Shown here one piece after another: positions 36,761-46,212 of a stretch of DNA of 64,000 bases. The first letter of the stretch is position 1. Each line of letters begins with the position of its first letter. The notes beneath the pieces are model-generated. The model saw nothing but the letters and a program-made list of their open reading frames with translations, was not told where the DNA came from and ran no database searches. This stretch comes from Afipia sp. Root123D2 (GTDB taxonomy: Bacteria > Pseudomonadota > Alphaproteobacteria > Rhizobiales > Xanthobacteraceae). Position numbers and translations under genes: made by a program. The stretch is taken from positions 745,476 to 809,475 of the forward strand of contig NZ_LMDP01000001.1 of NCBI RefSeq assembly GCF_001425835.1. The letters are read 5' to 3'.

Positions 36761-37507
36761 TCAGCGCGGCTGGCCGTAGGGCGGGCGGGGAATGCTCTGG
36801 TGCGCGGCGCGCAACGCTGTCGACCAGCGCGTGCGCAGGTCGTGGAAATACGTGTCGCCTTCCTCGATGCGATAGTTCAGTTCGGCATCGCAGACATCGG
36901 GGCGCACCACGAGAATATCGATCGGCAGGCCGACGCCGAGATTGGACCGCAGGGTGGAGTCCATCGACACCAGTCCGACTTTCAGCGCCTCGTAGAGATC
37001 GACATCGTAGTGGATCGCACGGTCGAGCACCGGCTTGCCGTATTTGTGCTCGCCGATCTGCAGATACGGCGTGTCGATGGTGCATTCGATGAAGTTGCCT
37101 GCCGGATAGATCATGAACAGGCGCATCCGCCCGCCCTTGATCTGCCCGCCGAACAGGAAGGAGACGTCGAAGCTGATGTCCTCGGCCTTCAGCGCATTGC
37201 CTTCGAGACGGTGCACGTCGCGGATCGCGCGTCCGATGCGCTGCGCTGCCTGAAACATCGTCGGCGCATTCATCAGGGTCTGGAGTTCGCCCGTCTCCGG
37301 GTCCTCGACACCTTCGGTCAAGGTCGAGATCACCGACTGGCTGATCGCAAGATTGCCGGCGGAGGCGATCGCCAGAATGCGTTCGCCCGGTTTGTTGAAG
37401 ACATGCAGCTTGCGGAAGGTGGAAATGTTGTCGAGGCCCGCATTGGTGCGGGTGTCGGCCATCATGACGAGGCCTTCCTTGACAAGAATTCCGCAGCAAT
37501 AGGTCAT
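36761..37507 (-). CDS. Anbu proteasome-type peptidase
   Basis: 248 aa. The N-terminal MTYCCGILVKEGLVMMADTRTNAG exposes Thr2 after Met removal, the nucleophile of Ntn hydrolases, with Asp and Lys positions of the proteasome beta fold behind it. Anbu (ancestral beta subunit) forms proteasome-like assemblies. It is the last gene of a four-gene minus-strand cluster with transglutaminase, alpha-E and ATP-grasp proteins, the constellation known for Anbu. Confidence 0.92.
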   Translation of the reverse strand: MTYCCGILVKEGLVMMADTRTNAGLDNISTFRKLHVFNKPGERILAIASAGNLAISQSVISTLTEGVEDPETGELQTLMNAPTMFQAAQRIGRAIRDVHRLEGNALKAEDISFDVSFLFGGQIKGGRMRLFMIYPAGNFIECTIDTPYLQIGEHKYGKPVLDRAIHYDVDLYEALKVGLVSMDSTLRSNLGVGLPIDILVVRPDVCDAELNYRIEEGDTYFHDLRTRWSTALRAAHQSIPRPPYGQPR

Positions 37508-37613
37508 TCCGGCTCTCCAGCTTGCGCTTTTCTACGCGGCGAAGTGGAGGCAGGCAACCGTGGACGGGGTTGGCCTGTTCCGCATGCACAGCAGGCGAAA
37601 CTCTCGGGCGAGG

Positions 37614-38438
37614 TCAGCTCTGGCTCTGGCGTCCGGCCTGATCGACCGTGACCGCCACCGACATGATTTCCGGCCCGCCGCCGTAGCGGGTGCCGCGCAC
37701 CGGCGCGGCGCCCAGATAGTCCAGCCCGATGGCGACGCGGGCGTGGGCGTCGGTGGTGGAAATGCCGTTGGCGGGATCGAATCCGATCCATCCGAGGTTT
37801 TCGACGAAGGCCTCGACCCAGGCGTGGCCGGCGTCCTGATGAACGATACCGTCGGCGCGCAAAAAGTGCCCCGATACGAAACGCGCGGGGATGCCGGCGT
37901 TGCGTGCGCAGGCAATGAAGATGTGCGCATAGTCCTGACACACGCCGCGCTTGAGCACGAAAGCTTCCGAGGCCGAGGTCCCGGTGTGGGTCGGGTCGGG
38001 GTCGAACGTCATGCCGGCATGAAGCCTGCGCAACAGGGTGTGGAGATAGTCCAGCGCAGGAGGCCCTGACTCCGCGCGCACCTCATCCGCGAATTGTGCC
38101 ATTGCGGAATCGGTCAGGGTCAGCGGCGTCGCGCGCAGGAACAGCTCGGGCGGAAAGCGCTCGTCGGTGCCGCGCAGCACGCCGCCGGTGTCCTGGGTTT
38201 CGATCCGGCCCTCGACGCTAATGGTGAGGTCCGATACCGGGCCGTCGGTCAGCACGTGGGTGATGTTGCCGAACGCATCCTCATGGACATCGAGCCGCGT
38301 GTCGGTCGAGACGTCGATCTGCCAGTCGGCGACATACTGGCCGTCATGGTTGCCGGGCGTCAGGCGCAGCACCTGGATCACGCTCGCCGCCGGCGGGTCG
38401 TAACGGTAGGTGGTGGAGTGGCGAATCTGTAGTCGCAT
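37614..38438 (-). CDS. Transglutaminase-like protein of the Anbu cluster
   Basis: 274 aa from ATG 38438. An N-terminal beta domain (RLQIRHSTTYRYDPPA) precedes the transglutaminase core with Cys in RGVCQDYAH, His in GHAWVEAF and Asp in GFDPANG. Predicted cytosolic cysteine peptidase or amide-bond enzyme acting together with the ATP-grasp ligase of the cluster. Starts 7 nt after the alpha-E gene. Confidence 0.9.
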   Translation of the reverse strand: MRLQIRHSTTYRYDPPAASVIQVLRLTPGNHDGQYVADWQIDVSTDTRLDVHEDAFGNITHVLTDGPVSDLTISVEGRIETQDTGGVLRGTDERFPPELFLRATPLTLTDSAMAQFADEVRAESGPPALDYLHTLLRRLHAGMTFDPDPTHTGTSASEAFVLKRGVCQDYAHIFIACARNAGIPARFVSGHFLRADGIVHQDAGHAWVEAFVENLGWIGFDPANGISTTDAHARVAIGLDYLGAAPVRGTRYGGGPEIMSVAVTVDQAGRQSQS

Positions 38439-38445
38439 GGTGCGC

Positions 38446-39390
38446 TCACAAAAGATATTGCTTGGAGATGATCTCACCGAGCCGGCTGTTGTCTGCGAGG
38501 AATTCCTGAATGAACTCGTGAACGCCGCGCTGGAAAATGTCGTTCATGTTGCTATGGCCGAGCCGGTTCCGCACGCCGCGCGCGTGGCGCTGCGCCGCGC
38601 CCTGGCGGCCGTAGGCGACGCCGATCTGGTCGAGGTTGCGAACGAGGTTGCCGTAGCAGCTTGCCAGCGAGCGCGGCAGCGTTTCATTCAGGATCAGCAG
38701 ATCGGCGATCAGCCACGGCTTCAGCGTCTCGCGATAGACCCAGTGATAGGCAGTCAGCGCCGACACCGAGCGCAGGATCGAGGTCCATTGATAATAATCG
38801 AGCGGGCCGCCGACATGCTCCTTCTCCGGCAGCAGCATGTGGTACTTCACGTCGAGAATGCGCGCGGTGTTGTCGGCGCGCTCCAGATGCAGTCCGAGCC
38901 GCGAAAACCAGTAGGCATCGTTGCGCAGCATGGTGCGGTAGGCCGAACCGTCGAAGCGCAACGAAATTTCCTGCACGAAGCGCAGGAAGTTCGCCAGTTC
39001 CTCGCGGGTTCGCACGCCGCATTGCCAGATCTGCTGCAGCTCGATCCACGCGCTGTTGATGGTGTCCCACATCTCGCCGGTCAGCGCGGTGCGGACCGAG
39101 CGCGAATTGAGCCGCGCATTCTCGATGCAGTTGCGGATCGATGACGGATTGTCGCGCGAGAACGACAGGTAATCGACCACGGTGCGCTCGTTGGCCTCCT
39201 GATGCACCTCGTAGAATGCATCGCCGATCCCGGCGGTGAGCAGGGCCGATTCCCACTCGTTGGTCTTGCCGGCATAGGCATCGGGCAGCGAGGTGGCGCG
39301 CAGCGTCGCTTCCATCGTGCGGGCGAGATATTCCGCGCGCTCGACGTAGCGTGCGAGCCAGAACAGGTTTTCGGCGGTGCGCGACAGCAT
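38446..39390 (-). CDS. Alpha-E domain protein (DUF403)
   Basis: 314 aa, all-helical, beginning MLSRTAENLFWLARYVERAEYLAR, the hallmark of the alpha-E family. Its role is unknown but it always accompanies circularly permuted ATP-grasp and transglutaminase-like proteins in putative peptide-modifying clusters. Starts 2 nt after the ATP-grasp stop. Confidence 0.92.
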   Translation of the reverse strand: MLSRTAENLFWLARYVERAEYLARTMEATLRATSLPDAYAGKTNEWESALLTAGIGDAFYEVHQEANERTVVDYLSFSRDNPSSIRNCIENARLNSRSVRTALTGEMWDTINSAWIELQQIWQCGVRTREELANFLRFVQEISLRFDGSAYRTMLRNDAYWFSRLGLHLERADNTARILDVKYHMLLPEKEHVGGPLDYYQWTSILRSVSALTAYHWVYRETLKPWLIADLLILNETLPRSLASCYGNLVRNLDQIGVAYGRQGAAQRHARGVRNRLGHSNMNDIFQRGVHEFIQEFLADNSRLGEIISKQYLL

Positions 39391-39392
39391 GG

Positions 39393-40859
39393 CTAGCTCG
39401 CTCGCGCCGGCACGGAAAACAGGTCGCTCTGCGCGTCGGGTTCGTCGTCGAGAATCCAGGTGTCCTTGGTGCCGCCGCCCTGGCTTGAATTGACCACCAG
39501 CGATCCTTCCTTGAGCGCGACGCGGGTGAGGCCGCCCGGCACCACGGTGACGCGATCGCGCCCGGTCAGCACGAATGGACGCAGGTCGACGTGGCGCGGC
39601 GCGAGGCCCGCCGCGGTGCAGGTGGGGCAGGTCGACAACGCCAGCGTCGGCTGGGCGATGAAGCCTTCCGGATCCTCCGTCAGCCGGGCGCGGAAGGTCT
39701 CGATCGCGTCCTTCGTTGCGGCCGGGCCGATCAGCATGCCGTAGCCGCCCGAGCCGTGGACTTCCTTGACGACGAGGTCGTGCAGGTTGTCGAGCACATA
39801 AGAGAGGTGGTCCGGTTCGCGGCAGCGCCAGGTCGGCACGTTCTTCAGGATCGGGTCTTCGCCGAGATAGAATTTCACGATCTCCGGCATGTAGCTGTAG
39901 ATCGCCTTGTCGTCGGCGATGCCGGTGCCGACGGCATTCGCAAGCGTGACGTTGCCGGCGGCATAGGCCGACATCAGGCCCGGTACGCCGAGTGCTGAAT
40001 CCGGACGGAAGGTGAGGGGATCGATGAAATCGTCGTCGACGCGGCGATAGATCACGTCGACGCGCTTGAGCCCTTCGGTGGTGCGCATCAGCACTTCGTT
40101 GTTGCGCACGATCAGGTCGCGGCCCTCGACCAGCTCGACGCCGAGCTTGTCGGCGAGAAACGAGTGTTCGTAATAGGCGGAATTGTAGATGCCGGGCGTC
40201 AGCAGTGCGACGGTCGGCTCGGTCTTGGCGGTGACCGGCGCTACCGAGCGCAGCGCGGACAACAGCTCGTCGGGATATTTCTCGACCGGCGCGACGCGAT
40301 GGCGCGAGAACAGGTCCGGAAACAGCCGCATCATGATTTCGCGGTTTTCCAGCATGTAGGAGACGCCGGACGGCGTGCGCGCATTGTCCTCCAGCACGAA
40401 AAATTCATCCGGATTGACGCGGACGACGTCGATGCCGGCGATGTGGACATAAACGTCGTACGGCACGTTCTGGCCGTTCATCTCCGGGCGAAACACCGGG
40501 TTCTGGAAAATCAGGTCGCTGGGAATGAGTTTCGCGCGCAGAATGTCGCGATCGTGATAGATGTCGCGCAGGAACATGTTGAGCGCGCGGACGCGCTGCC
40601 GCAGTCCCTGCTCGAGCTTGGTCCATTCGCGGCCGGACAGGATGCGGGGGATGACATCGAACGGGATCAGGCGTTCAGTGGATTCGGCCTCGCCGTAGAC
40701 CGCGAAGGTGATGCCGATCCGCCGAAACAGCAGCTCGGCTTCCTTGCGGCGATAGTCGAGTGCATCGGGCGGGGTTTCCTTCAACCACCGCGCCAGTTCT
40801 TCATAGGCCGGGCGCAAATGCCCGCCCGGTCCATTCATCTCGTCGAACGCAACTGCCAT
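39393..40859 (-). CDS. Circularly permuted ATP-grasp protein
   Basis: 488 aa from ATG 40859 (a longer frame reaching 41762 runs through the divergent CinA-like gene and is not credible). Motifs of the CP_ATPgrasp family include the N-terminal RPAYEELARWL, VYVHIAGIDVVRVNPDEFFVLEDNARTPSG and KEVHGSGGYGMLIGPAA. Predicted amide-bond ligase. First gene of the Anbu operon. Confidence 0.92.
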   Translation of the reverse strand: MAVAFDEMNGPGGHLRPAYEELARWLKETPPDALDYRRKEAELLFRRIGITFAVYGEAESTERLIPFDVIPRILSGREWTKLEQGLRQRVRALNMFLRDIYHDRDILRAKLIPSDLIFQNPVFRPEMNGQNVPYDVYVHIAGIDVVRVNPDEFFVLEDNARTPSGVSYMLENREIMMRLFPDLFSRHRVAPVEKYPDELLSALRSVAPVTAKTEPTVALLTPGIYNSAYYEHSFLADKLGVELVEGRDLIVRNNEVLMRTTEGLKRVDVIYRRVDDDFIDPLTFRPDSALGVPGLMSAYAAGNVTLANAVGTGIADDKAIYSYMPEIVKFYLGEDPILKNVPTWRCREPDHLSYVLDNLHDLVVKEVHGSGGYGMLIGPAATKDAIETFRARLTEDPEGFIAQPTLALSTCPTCTAAGLAPRHVDLRPFVLTGRDRVTVVPGGLTRVALKEGSLVVNSSQGGGTKDTWILDDEPDAQSDLFSVPARAS

Positions 40860-41081
40860 AAGTCCCCTGGTGCTTCCCAGACGATCTGAGCAAATGCCGT
40901 ACCAAGGGATGCTAGCAAGGCTTGCGCCGTCGCGATATGCCTTGTCAGGTGGCATTTCGCAGCCGCGGGCGATGCATTGCCTGGAAAACAGGCGGACAAG
41001 TGCTTGTTGATTTGGCAGGCGCCCCGTGACTTCAATGCGCCGAACGTGCAACGGTTCCCGAAAGGGTGGGAGACAAGAACA

Positions 41082-41816
41082 ATGAGCGAGATCGTCACGG
41101 CCGGCATTCTGGTGATCGGCGACGAAATCCTGTCCGGGCGGACCAAGGACAAGAACATCGGCTTCATCGCCGAGTACCTGACCAATATCGGCATCGACCT
41201 GAAGGAAGTGCGGGTGGTGGCCGACGACGAGGGCGCGATCATCGAAGCGCTCGACGCGCTGCGCAATCGCTATACGTATGTCTTCACCACCGGCGGCATC
41301 GGGCCGACCCATGACGACATCACCGCCGACAGCGTGGCGAAGGCGTTCCGGGTCGGCATCCATCATCACCCGGACGTGGTCGCGCGCTTCAGGGAGCGGT
41401 TCGGCGCCGACGCCAACGAGGCGCGGCTGCGGATGGCCCGGATTCCCGATGGCGCGGAGCTGATCGAAAGCGCGACCATCCTCGCGCCGGGATTCAAGAT
41501 CGACAATGTGATCGTGATGGCCGGCGTGCCGTCGATCATGCAGGCGATGATGGACATCATCACGCCGCGGTTGAAATCCGGCGTGCGGATGCTGTCCGAT
41601 TCGGTGCGCGCCAACGCCCGCGAGGGCGATATCGGCGGCCCGCTGCGCGCCATTCAGGAGGCGCACCCGGACACCAGCATCGGCAGCTATCCATTCCTCG
41701 ACGAGAACGGCAAGCCGAACACCAACGTCGTGGTCCGTTCGCGCGACGAAGCCAGGCTGCAAGCCGCGATGGACGAGGTCAAGGCGATGCTCGCCGGTCT
41801 CAACGTCGCGCGATGA
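41082..41816 (+). CDS. CinA-like molybdopterin-binding domain protein
   Basis: 244 aa from ATG 41082. The MoCF/CinA N-domain is clear ([40 protein letters not shown]). The C-terminal amidohydrolase (CinA C) domain is absent, so it is the short form. Probably a nucleotide-pyrophosphatase or Moco-related protein. The stop overlaps the gpt start (ATGA). Confidence 0.85.
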   Translation: MSEIVTAGILVIGDEILSGRTKDKNIGFIAEYLTNIGIDLKEVRVVADDEGAIIEALDALRNRYTYVFTTGGIGPTHDDITADSVAKAFRVGIHHHPDVVARFRERFGADANEARLRMARIPDGAELIESATILAPGFKIDNVIVMAGVPSIMQAMMDIITPRLKSGVRMLSDSVRANAREGDIGGPLRAIQEAHPDTSIGSYPFLDENGKPNTNVVVRSRDEARLQAAMDEVKAMLAGLNVAR

Positions 41817-42334
41817 GCGGAGCAGGCGCGATGGCGGACGAGAATGCGAAAAAGCCGTTTCCGGTCTCGTGGGATCAATTCCACCGCGATGCGCGTGCGC
41901 TGGCGTGGCGGCTCAATGGTGCTGGGCCGTTCGAGGCGCTGGTGGCGGTGACGCGCGGTGGCCTCGTGCCGGCGGCGATCGTCGCGCGTGAGATCGGCAT
42001 CCGCGTCATCGATACGATCTGCGTGTCGAGCTACAATCACACCGCGCAGGGCGAGCCGACCGTGCTGAAAGGTGTCTCCGATGCTGTTGCGAAACTTGGG
42101 CGCGGCACCGGAAAAGGCTTGCTGGTGATCGAGGATCTCGTGGACACCGGCAAGACCGCGCGCATCGTGCGCGAACTGGTGCCGCAGGCGCACATCGCGG
42201 CAGTCTATGCCAAGCCGATGGGCAAGCCGCTGGTTGATACGTTTATCACTGAGGTGTCGCAGGACACCTGGATCTTCTTTCCGTGGGATACCGGCCTGTC
42301 GTTCCAGCCGCCGATCCGGGATGGCGCGGCGTAG
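41813..42334 (+). CDS. gpt: Xanthine phosphoribosyltransferase
   Basis: 173 aa. The PRPP-binding motif [12 protein letters not shown] and the N-terminal [17 protein letters not shown] are those of bacterial Gpt, and the C-terminal WIFFPWD is conserved. Converts xanthine (and guanine) to the nucleotide in purine salvage. Translationally coupled to the CinA-like gene. Confidence 0.9.
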   Translation: MSGAGAMADENAKKPFPVSWDQFHRDARALAWRLNGAGPFEALVAVTRGGLVPAAIVAREIGIRVIDTICVSSYNHTAQGEPTVLKGVSDAVAKLGRGTGKGLLVIEDLVDTGKTARIVRELVPQAHIAAVYAKPMGKPLVDTFITEVSQDTWIFFPWDTGLSFQPPIRDGAA

Positions 42335-42391
42335 TTTCTCGCCCACGCGCGATCAGTCCGAAGGCGAATGTTTCCCAAAGAAAGACGGGTC

Positions 42392-42503
42392 CGTCATTGC
42401 CGGGCTTGACCCGGCAATCCACCTTTCGGAAATGGATGGATGCGCGGATCCTGGGCGAGCGAAGCGACGCCGTTCTTCGGACGGCTATATCCGCGCATGA
42501 CAA
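42392..42503. repeat. Dispersed palindromic repeat
   Basis: ATTGCCGGG-CTTGA-CCCGGCAAT hairpin followed by a module GGCGAGCGAAGCGACGCCG with TTCTTCGGACGGCTAT; 32 of 34 bases of this module recur at 55.73-55.77 kb. Non-coding, between two genes. Confidence 0.75.
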
Positions 42504-42537
42504 TTTGAGTCTCGTCGTCGGGCCGTGGTTCGCGCAT

Positions 42538-43410
42538 CTACCGCAGCTTCGCCGGATCGATGGCGAACAGCACCGGATAGGTGGTTGCCCAGTCCGACCA
42601 GCGGAGCGAGCCGGCTTCCGACACGGCCCAGATCAAGCCTTTCGAATCCATCGCAAGGTCCTCGATGCCGGCGGGCATCGGATAGGTCGCGATGACATGG
42701 CCGTCGGCGGGATCGAATTTGAGCAATGCGCCGTCGTGCGAGCCGGAAATCGTCATCCAGCCGTTGCCCTTGCCGTCGAACAGCAATCCCTGCACGCGGG
42801 CAGGGATCGTCAGCGTCTTCGTGGCGCCGCTCTCGTCGATGTCGGATCGGCTGAACACATCGGATGGCAGTTGCCACAACGCGCCGCCGCTTTTGTCGTA
42901 GGAGCCGATCCACAGCGCGTTGCCATCCGCATCGGCGAACGAGCCGCGCAGCTTGCCTTTCAGCTGGACGGTCGCGGTCACCTTGCGGTCCTTGATCTCA
43001 TAAATCGCATGGGTATCGGCGACGACAATGCGGCCATCCGCCAGCACCGCGATGCCGCCGGCCTGGCCGCAACTCTCCGGCAGATCGACGTGATCGTTCA
43101 CCGCGCCGGTGTCGGGCGCGATGACGAACAGCCGGCATGGGCCGCGACCCTGTTTCGGATCGGTGCTGCGATACGCCGACAGCAAGAGATGCCCGTCCGC
43201 AAAGGACAGGCCCTGCGGCACGTAGCCGTCGTCGATCTGCGGCGCCCAGATGCGCGCGGTGAATGCTGCGCTGTTCGGCACCTCCGACAACGGCTTGGTG
43301 ACGGAGGAGGGGCGCGTCCCGCGCGGTTCTTCCGCGTGCAATGCCGCACCGGTCATCGCCGTCACGGCGGCGGCGATGACGATGTGTTTGAAAGATGCGA
43401 ATCCAGTCAT
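42538..43410 (-). CDS. Secreted beta-propeller protein
   Basis: 290 aa from ATG 43410. A signal peptide (IVIAAAVTAMTGAALHAEE) precedes about six repeats of the NHL/SMP-30 style (GGIAVLADGRIVVAD, VQGLLFDGKGNGWM, IEDLAMDSKGLIWAVS). Predicted periplasmic binding or lactonase-like protein; no catalytic metal set can be assigned with confidence. Confidence 0.72.
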   Translation of the reverse strand: MTGFASFKHIVIAAAVTAMTGAALHAEEPRGTRPSSVTKPLSEVPNSAAFTARIWAPQIDDGYVPQGLSFADGHLLLSAYRSTDPKQGRGPCRLFVIAPDTGAVNDHVDLPESCGQAGGIAVLADGRIVVADTHAIYEIKDRKVTATVQLKGKLRGSFADADGNALWIGSYDKSGGALWQLPSDVFSRSDIDESGATKTLTIPARVQGLLFDGKGNGWMTISGSHDGALLKFDPADGHVIATYPMPAGIEDLAMDSKGLIWAVSEAGSLRWSDWATTYPVLFAIDPAKLR

Positions 43411-43479
43411 GCTCAAAGTCCGGCGTAGCCGTTGGGTCTTTCGTCAACGACGGTGGCGGTCTCCGGTCCCTGACTGGCT

Positions 43480-44502
43480 TTACGCAAGCCTCTCCCGTGC
43501 CAGTTTCGCGCCGGCGCCGAGCGCCTGCAGCTTGGCTTCGGCGATATCGCGGCGCATCGGCGCCATGCCGCAATTGGTGGTGGCGATGATCTTGTCCTTC
43601 GGCACGAACTTCATTACCGCTTCAATGGTCTTCACCACATCTTCCGGCGTCTCGATGGTGTCGCTGGCGACGTCGATCACGCCGGCCTGCACGGCGGTGT
43701 TCTTGAGCAGGCCGAGAATATCCAGCGGCACATGCGAGTTGCGGCACTCGATGGCGACCTGCTGGATCAGGCTGTTGTCGATCGCCGGGAAGATCTTTTC
43801 GTATTGCCGCCATTCGGCGCCCAGTGATCCCTTCCAGTCGATATTGGCCTTGATGCCGTAGCCGTAGCAGATGTGAACGGCGGTGGTGCAGGTCAGTCCC
43901 TTGGCGGCGCGGGTCAGCGCCTCGATGCCCCATTCATTGACCTCGTCCATGTAGACGTTGAAGGCAGGCTCGTCGAACTGGATCAGGTCGACGCCATCGG
44001 CCTGCAGGGCGCGCGCTTCCTCGTTGAGGAGGTCGGCGAAGGCGAATGCCATCTTCACCCGGTCGCCGTAGTGCGAGTCCGCAATGGTGTCGATGATGGT
44101 CATCGGGCCGGGCATGGTGAATTTCAGCTTGCGCGTGGTGTGGGCGCGCGCGGCGCGGGCCTCGTCGGCGTGGACGCGGCCTTTCAGTTTAAGCGGCGCG
44201 ACCACCTGCGGCACCATCGCCTTGTAGCGATCGTTGCGGATGCCCATTTCGACCTTGTGGGCGAAGTCGATACCATCGATGCGCTCGAGAAAGCCGTGGA
44301 CGAAATGCTGCCGCGCCTGCTCGCCATCGGTAACGATATCGATGCCGGCGTCTTCCTGGACTTTCACCGCCAGCAGCGTTGCGTCGCGCTTGGCGCTTTT
44401 AAGCTCCGCGCCTTCGAGCTTCCACGGCGCCCACAGCGTGTTGGGCTCCGCGAGCCATGAGGGCTTCGGCAACGATCCGGCATTGGTGGTGGGAAACAGC
44501 AT
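43480..44502 (-). CDS. Cobalamin-independent methionine synthase-like protein (core MetE)
   Basis: 340 aa from ATG 44502, equal to the C-terminal catalytic half of MetE only. Zinc-ligand candidates are His and Cys in VHICYGYG and Cys in TTNCGMAP, and the substrate-aspartate region QFDEPAFNVY is present. Short MetE proteins of this size may use methyl donors other than folate (family knowledge). Stands alone behind a promoter region with an inverted repeat. Confidence 0.82.
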   Translation of the reverse strand: MLFPTTNAGSLPKPSWLAEPNTLWAPWKLEGAELKSAKRDATLLAVKVQEDAGIDIVTDGEQARQHFVHGFLERIDGIDFAHKVEMGIRNDRYKAMVPQVVAPLKLKGRVHADEARAARAHTTRKLKFTMPGPMTIIDTIADSHYGDRVKMAFAFADLLNEEARALQADGVDLIQFDEPAFNVYMDEVNEWGIEALTRAAKGLTCTTAVHICYGYGIKANIDWKGSLGAEWRQYEKIFPAIDNSLIQQVAIECRNSHVPLDILGLLKNTAVQAGVIDVASDTIETPEDVVKTIEAVMKFVPKDKIIATTNCGMAPMRRDIAEAKLQALGAGAKLARERLA

Positions 44503-44545
44503 GGGCGTGTCCTCTCCTGGTGTTTTTTGATTTTGCCGGAGTATG

Positions 44546-44575
44546 TGCCACAGCGGAGCGGTGGCATACAAGATA
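44546..44575. promoter_or_regulatory. Inverted repeat upstream of the MetE-like gene
   Basis: GTATG(TG)CCAC ... GTGGCATAC, arms identical except for a 2-nt insertion, 9-nt spacer. It lies 40-70 nt before the start codon and could be an operator or a leader hairpin. Regulator unknown. Confidence 0.4.
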
Positions 44576-44609
44576 ATCGGGTTTATGAACGGGGCCGTTC
44601 CATACTCCA

Positions 44610-44670
44610 GAGTTCGTCATGGTCCCGGGCCCGCAAAGCAGCGTTACACGCTGCGTCGCCCGGGACACCA
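44610..44670. repeat. Palindromic repeat
   Basis: Outer stem GTCCCGGGC/GCCCGGGAC and inner stem GCAGCGT/ACGCTGC form one long hairpin in the intergenic region between MetE-like and GST genes. Confidence 0.6.
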
Positions 44671-44779
44671 AGCCTTGGACTGCGCGCGTCGAAATGATCC
44701 GTCAAGGATGGAATGTGCCGGAAGCCGCGGTTAGGATCGCGCCGCCGTCAGACCCCGTCATATTCGAGCGGATGAATTC

Positions 44780-45487
44780 ATGATCGATCTGCATTACGCG
44801 CCGACCCCGAACGGATGGAAGATTTCCATCATGCTCGAGGAACTGGGGCTGCCTTACACCGTCCACCCCGTGAACATCCGCACCGGCGAGCAATTCAGGC
44901 CGGAATTCCTCGCGATCAGCCCGAACAACCGGATTCCGGCGATCGTCGATCAGGCGCCCAAGGACGGCGGCGAGCCGATCGCGATGTTCGAGACCGGCGC
45001 GATCCTGATCTATCTCGCGGAAAAGACCGGGCGCTTTTTACCGTCCGACACGCGCGGGCGCTTCAAGGTGATTCAATGGCTGATGTGGCAGATGGGTGGG
45101 CTCGGGCCGATGCTCGGCCAGCACGGCCACTTCGCGCTCTATGCGGCGGAGAAAATTCCCTATGCCATCGATCGTTATCGCGCCGAGGCAGCGCGGCTTT
45201 ACGGCGTGCTCGACATCCAGCTCGGCAAAACCGGCGCCTATGTTGCCGGTGACGACTATACCATCGCCGACATCGCCTGCTTTCCGTGGACCATGACCCA
45301 CAAGGCGCAGGGCTTTACCCTCGACGACTATTCGAACATCAAGCGCTGGTACGCGACGGTGCGCGCGCGGCCGGAGGTGCAGAAGGGGCTTGCGGTCGGC
45401 AAGTTCGTGAAGGAGCCGTTTACAGAAGAGGAACGGCGCAACATGTTTGGCCAGACCGCAGCCGCCATTCAAAAGGGACAACGCTGA
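44780..45487 (+). CDS. Glutathione S-transferase family protein (YfcG/Ure2p-like)
   Basis: 235 aa. N-terminal thioredoxin-like domain (PNGWKISIMLEELGLPYTVHPVNI) and all-helical C-domain (IADIACFPWTM). Asn-Gly-Trp near residue 10 and the RIPAIVD loop match the YfcG-type nu-class enzymes, which act as disulfide reductases with glutathione. The stop overlaps the next start by 1 nt. Confidence 0.88.
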   Translation: MIDLHYAPTPNGWKISIMLEELGLPYTVHPVNIRTGEQFRPEFLAISPNNRIPAIVDQAPKDGGEPIAMFETGAILIYLAEKTGRFLPSDTRGRFKVIQWLMWQMGGLGPMLGQHGHFALYAAEKIPYAIDRYRAEAARLYGVLDIQLGKTGAYVAGDDYTIADIACFPWTMTHKAQGFTLDDYSNIKRWYATVRARPEVQKGLAVGKFVKEPFTEEERRNMFGQTAAAIQKGQR

Positions 45488-46113
45488 TGATTGAGTTCTT
45501 CTTCGACTGCTCCAGCCCGTGGACCTATCTCGCGTTCCACAACATCCAGCCGCTGGCGACCGAGCTTGGCGAGGACATCACGTGGCGGCCGATCCTGGTC
45601 GGCGGCATTTTCAACACCGTCAACCCGACGATGTATGAGACCCGGGCCAAGCCGGTGCCCGCGAAACAGGCCTACATGCTGAAGGACCTTGCCGACTGGG
45701 CGCGCGTCGCGGGACTGAAGATCAAGATGCCGCCGACGGTGTTTCCGGTGAATGCGGTGAAGTCGATGCGCGGCTGCTGCTGGGTACAGGAGCAGGCGCC
45801 GGACAAACTGGTGCCGTTCGCCACCGCCGTGTTCGAGGCCTATTGGGGCGACGATCAGGACGTGTCGCAGGAGGCAGTGCTGACCAAAATCTGCGAGCGG
45901 GTCGGGATCGACCCTGCAGCGTTTTTCGCCGGCATCGGCGAACAGGCAACCAAGGATCGACTCAAGTCGAATACAGACGAGGCGATCCGGCGCGGCGCCT
46001 TCGGCTCGCCGACAATCTATTTCGAAAAGACCGATATGTACTTCGGCAACGATCGCCTGCCGCTGCTGCGCGCGGCAATCATTCGGAAGAAGGACGGCAA
46101 GGCGTGGTCGTGA
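45487..46113 (+). CDS. 2-hydroxychromene-2-carboxylate isomerase-like (DsbA family)
   Basis: 208 aa. The DsbA-type fold starts with FFFDCSSPWTYLAF, where CSSP replaces the CxxC; Ser in this site is the kappa-class/HCCA isomerase pattern. The C-terminal RGAFGSPTIYFEKTDMYFGNDRL is conserved. Probably glutathione-dependent isomerisation of an aromatic-degradation intermediate. Coupled to the preceding GST. Confidence 0.85.
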   Translation: MIEFFFDCSSPWTYLAFHNIQPLATELGEDITWRPILVGGIFNTVNPTMYETRAKPVPAKQAYMLKDLADWARVAGLKIKMPPTVFPVNAVKSMRGCCWVQEQAPDKLVPFATAVFEAYWGDDQDVSQEAVLTKICERVGIDPAAFFAGIGEQATKDRLKSNTDEAIRRGAFGSPTIYFEKTDMYFGNDRLPLLRAAIIRKKDGKAWS

Positions 46114-46122
46114 TGCTTTCAC

Positions 46123-46171
46123 CTCTCCCCGTTTACGGGGAGAGAGCCCGCCCTCGGGCTTGACCCGAGGG
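46123..46171. repeat. Two hairpins between isomerase and quinone reductase genes
   Basis: CTCTCCCC-GTTTAC-GGGGAGAG (46123-46144) and CCCTCGGG-CTTGA-CCCGAGGG (46151-46171), followed by GTGAGCGAAGCGAGC, a dispersed-repeat style sequence. No T-tract, so not a typical terminator. Confidence 0.65.
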
Positions 46172-46212
46172 TCGTGAGCGAAGCGAGCGCAAGTCTGCCA
46201 GGAAATCGAACC

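Noticed and set aside
40860..41762. N-terminal extension of the ATP-grasp frame
   Set aside because: It runs antisense through the CinA-like gene; ATG 40859 gives the normal protein start.
46123..46171. Hairpins as terminators of the isomerase gene
   Set aside because: No T-tract on either strand and the motif resembles dispersed repeats.
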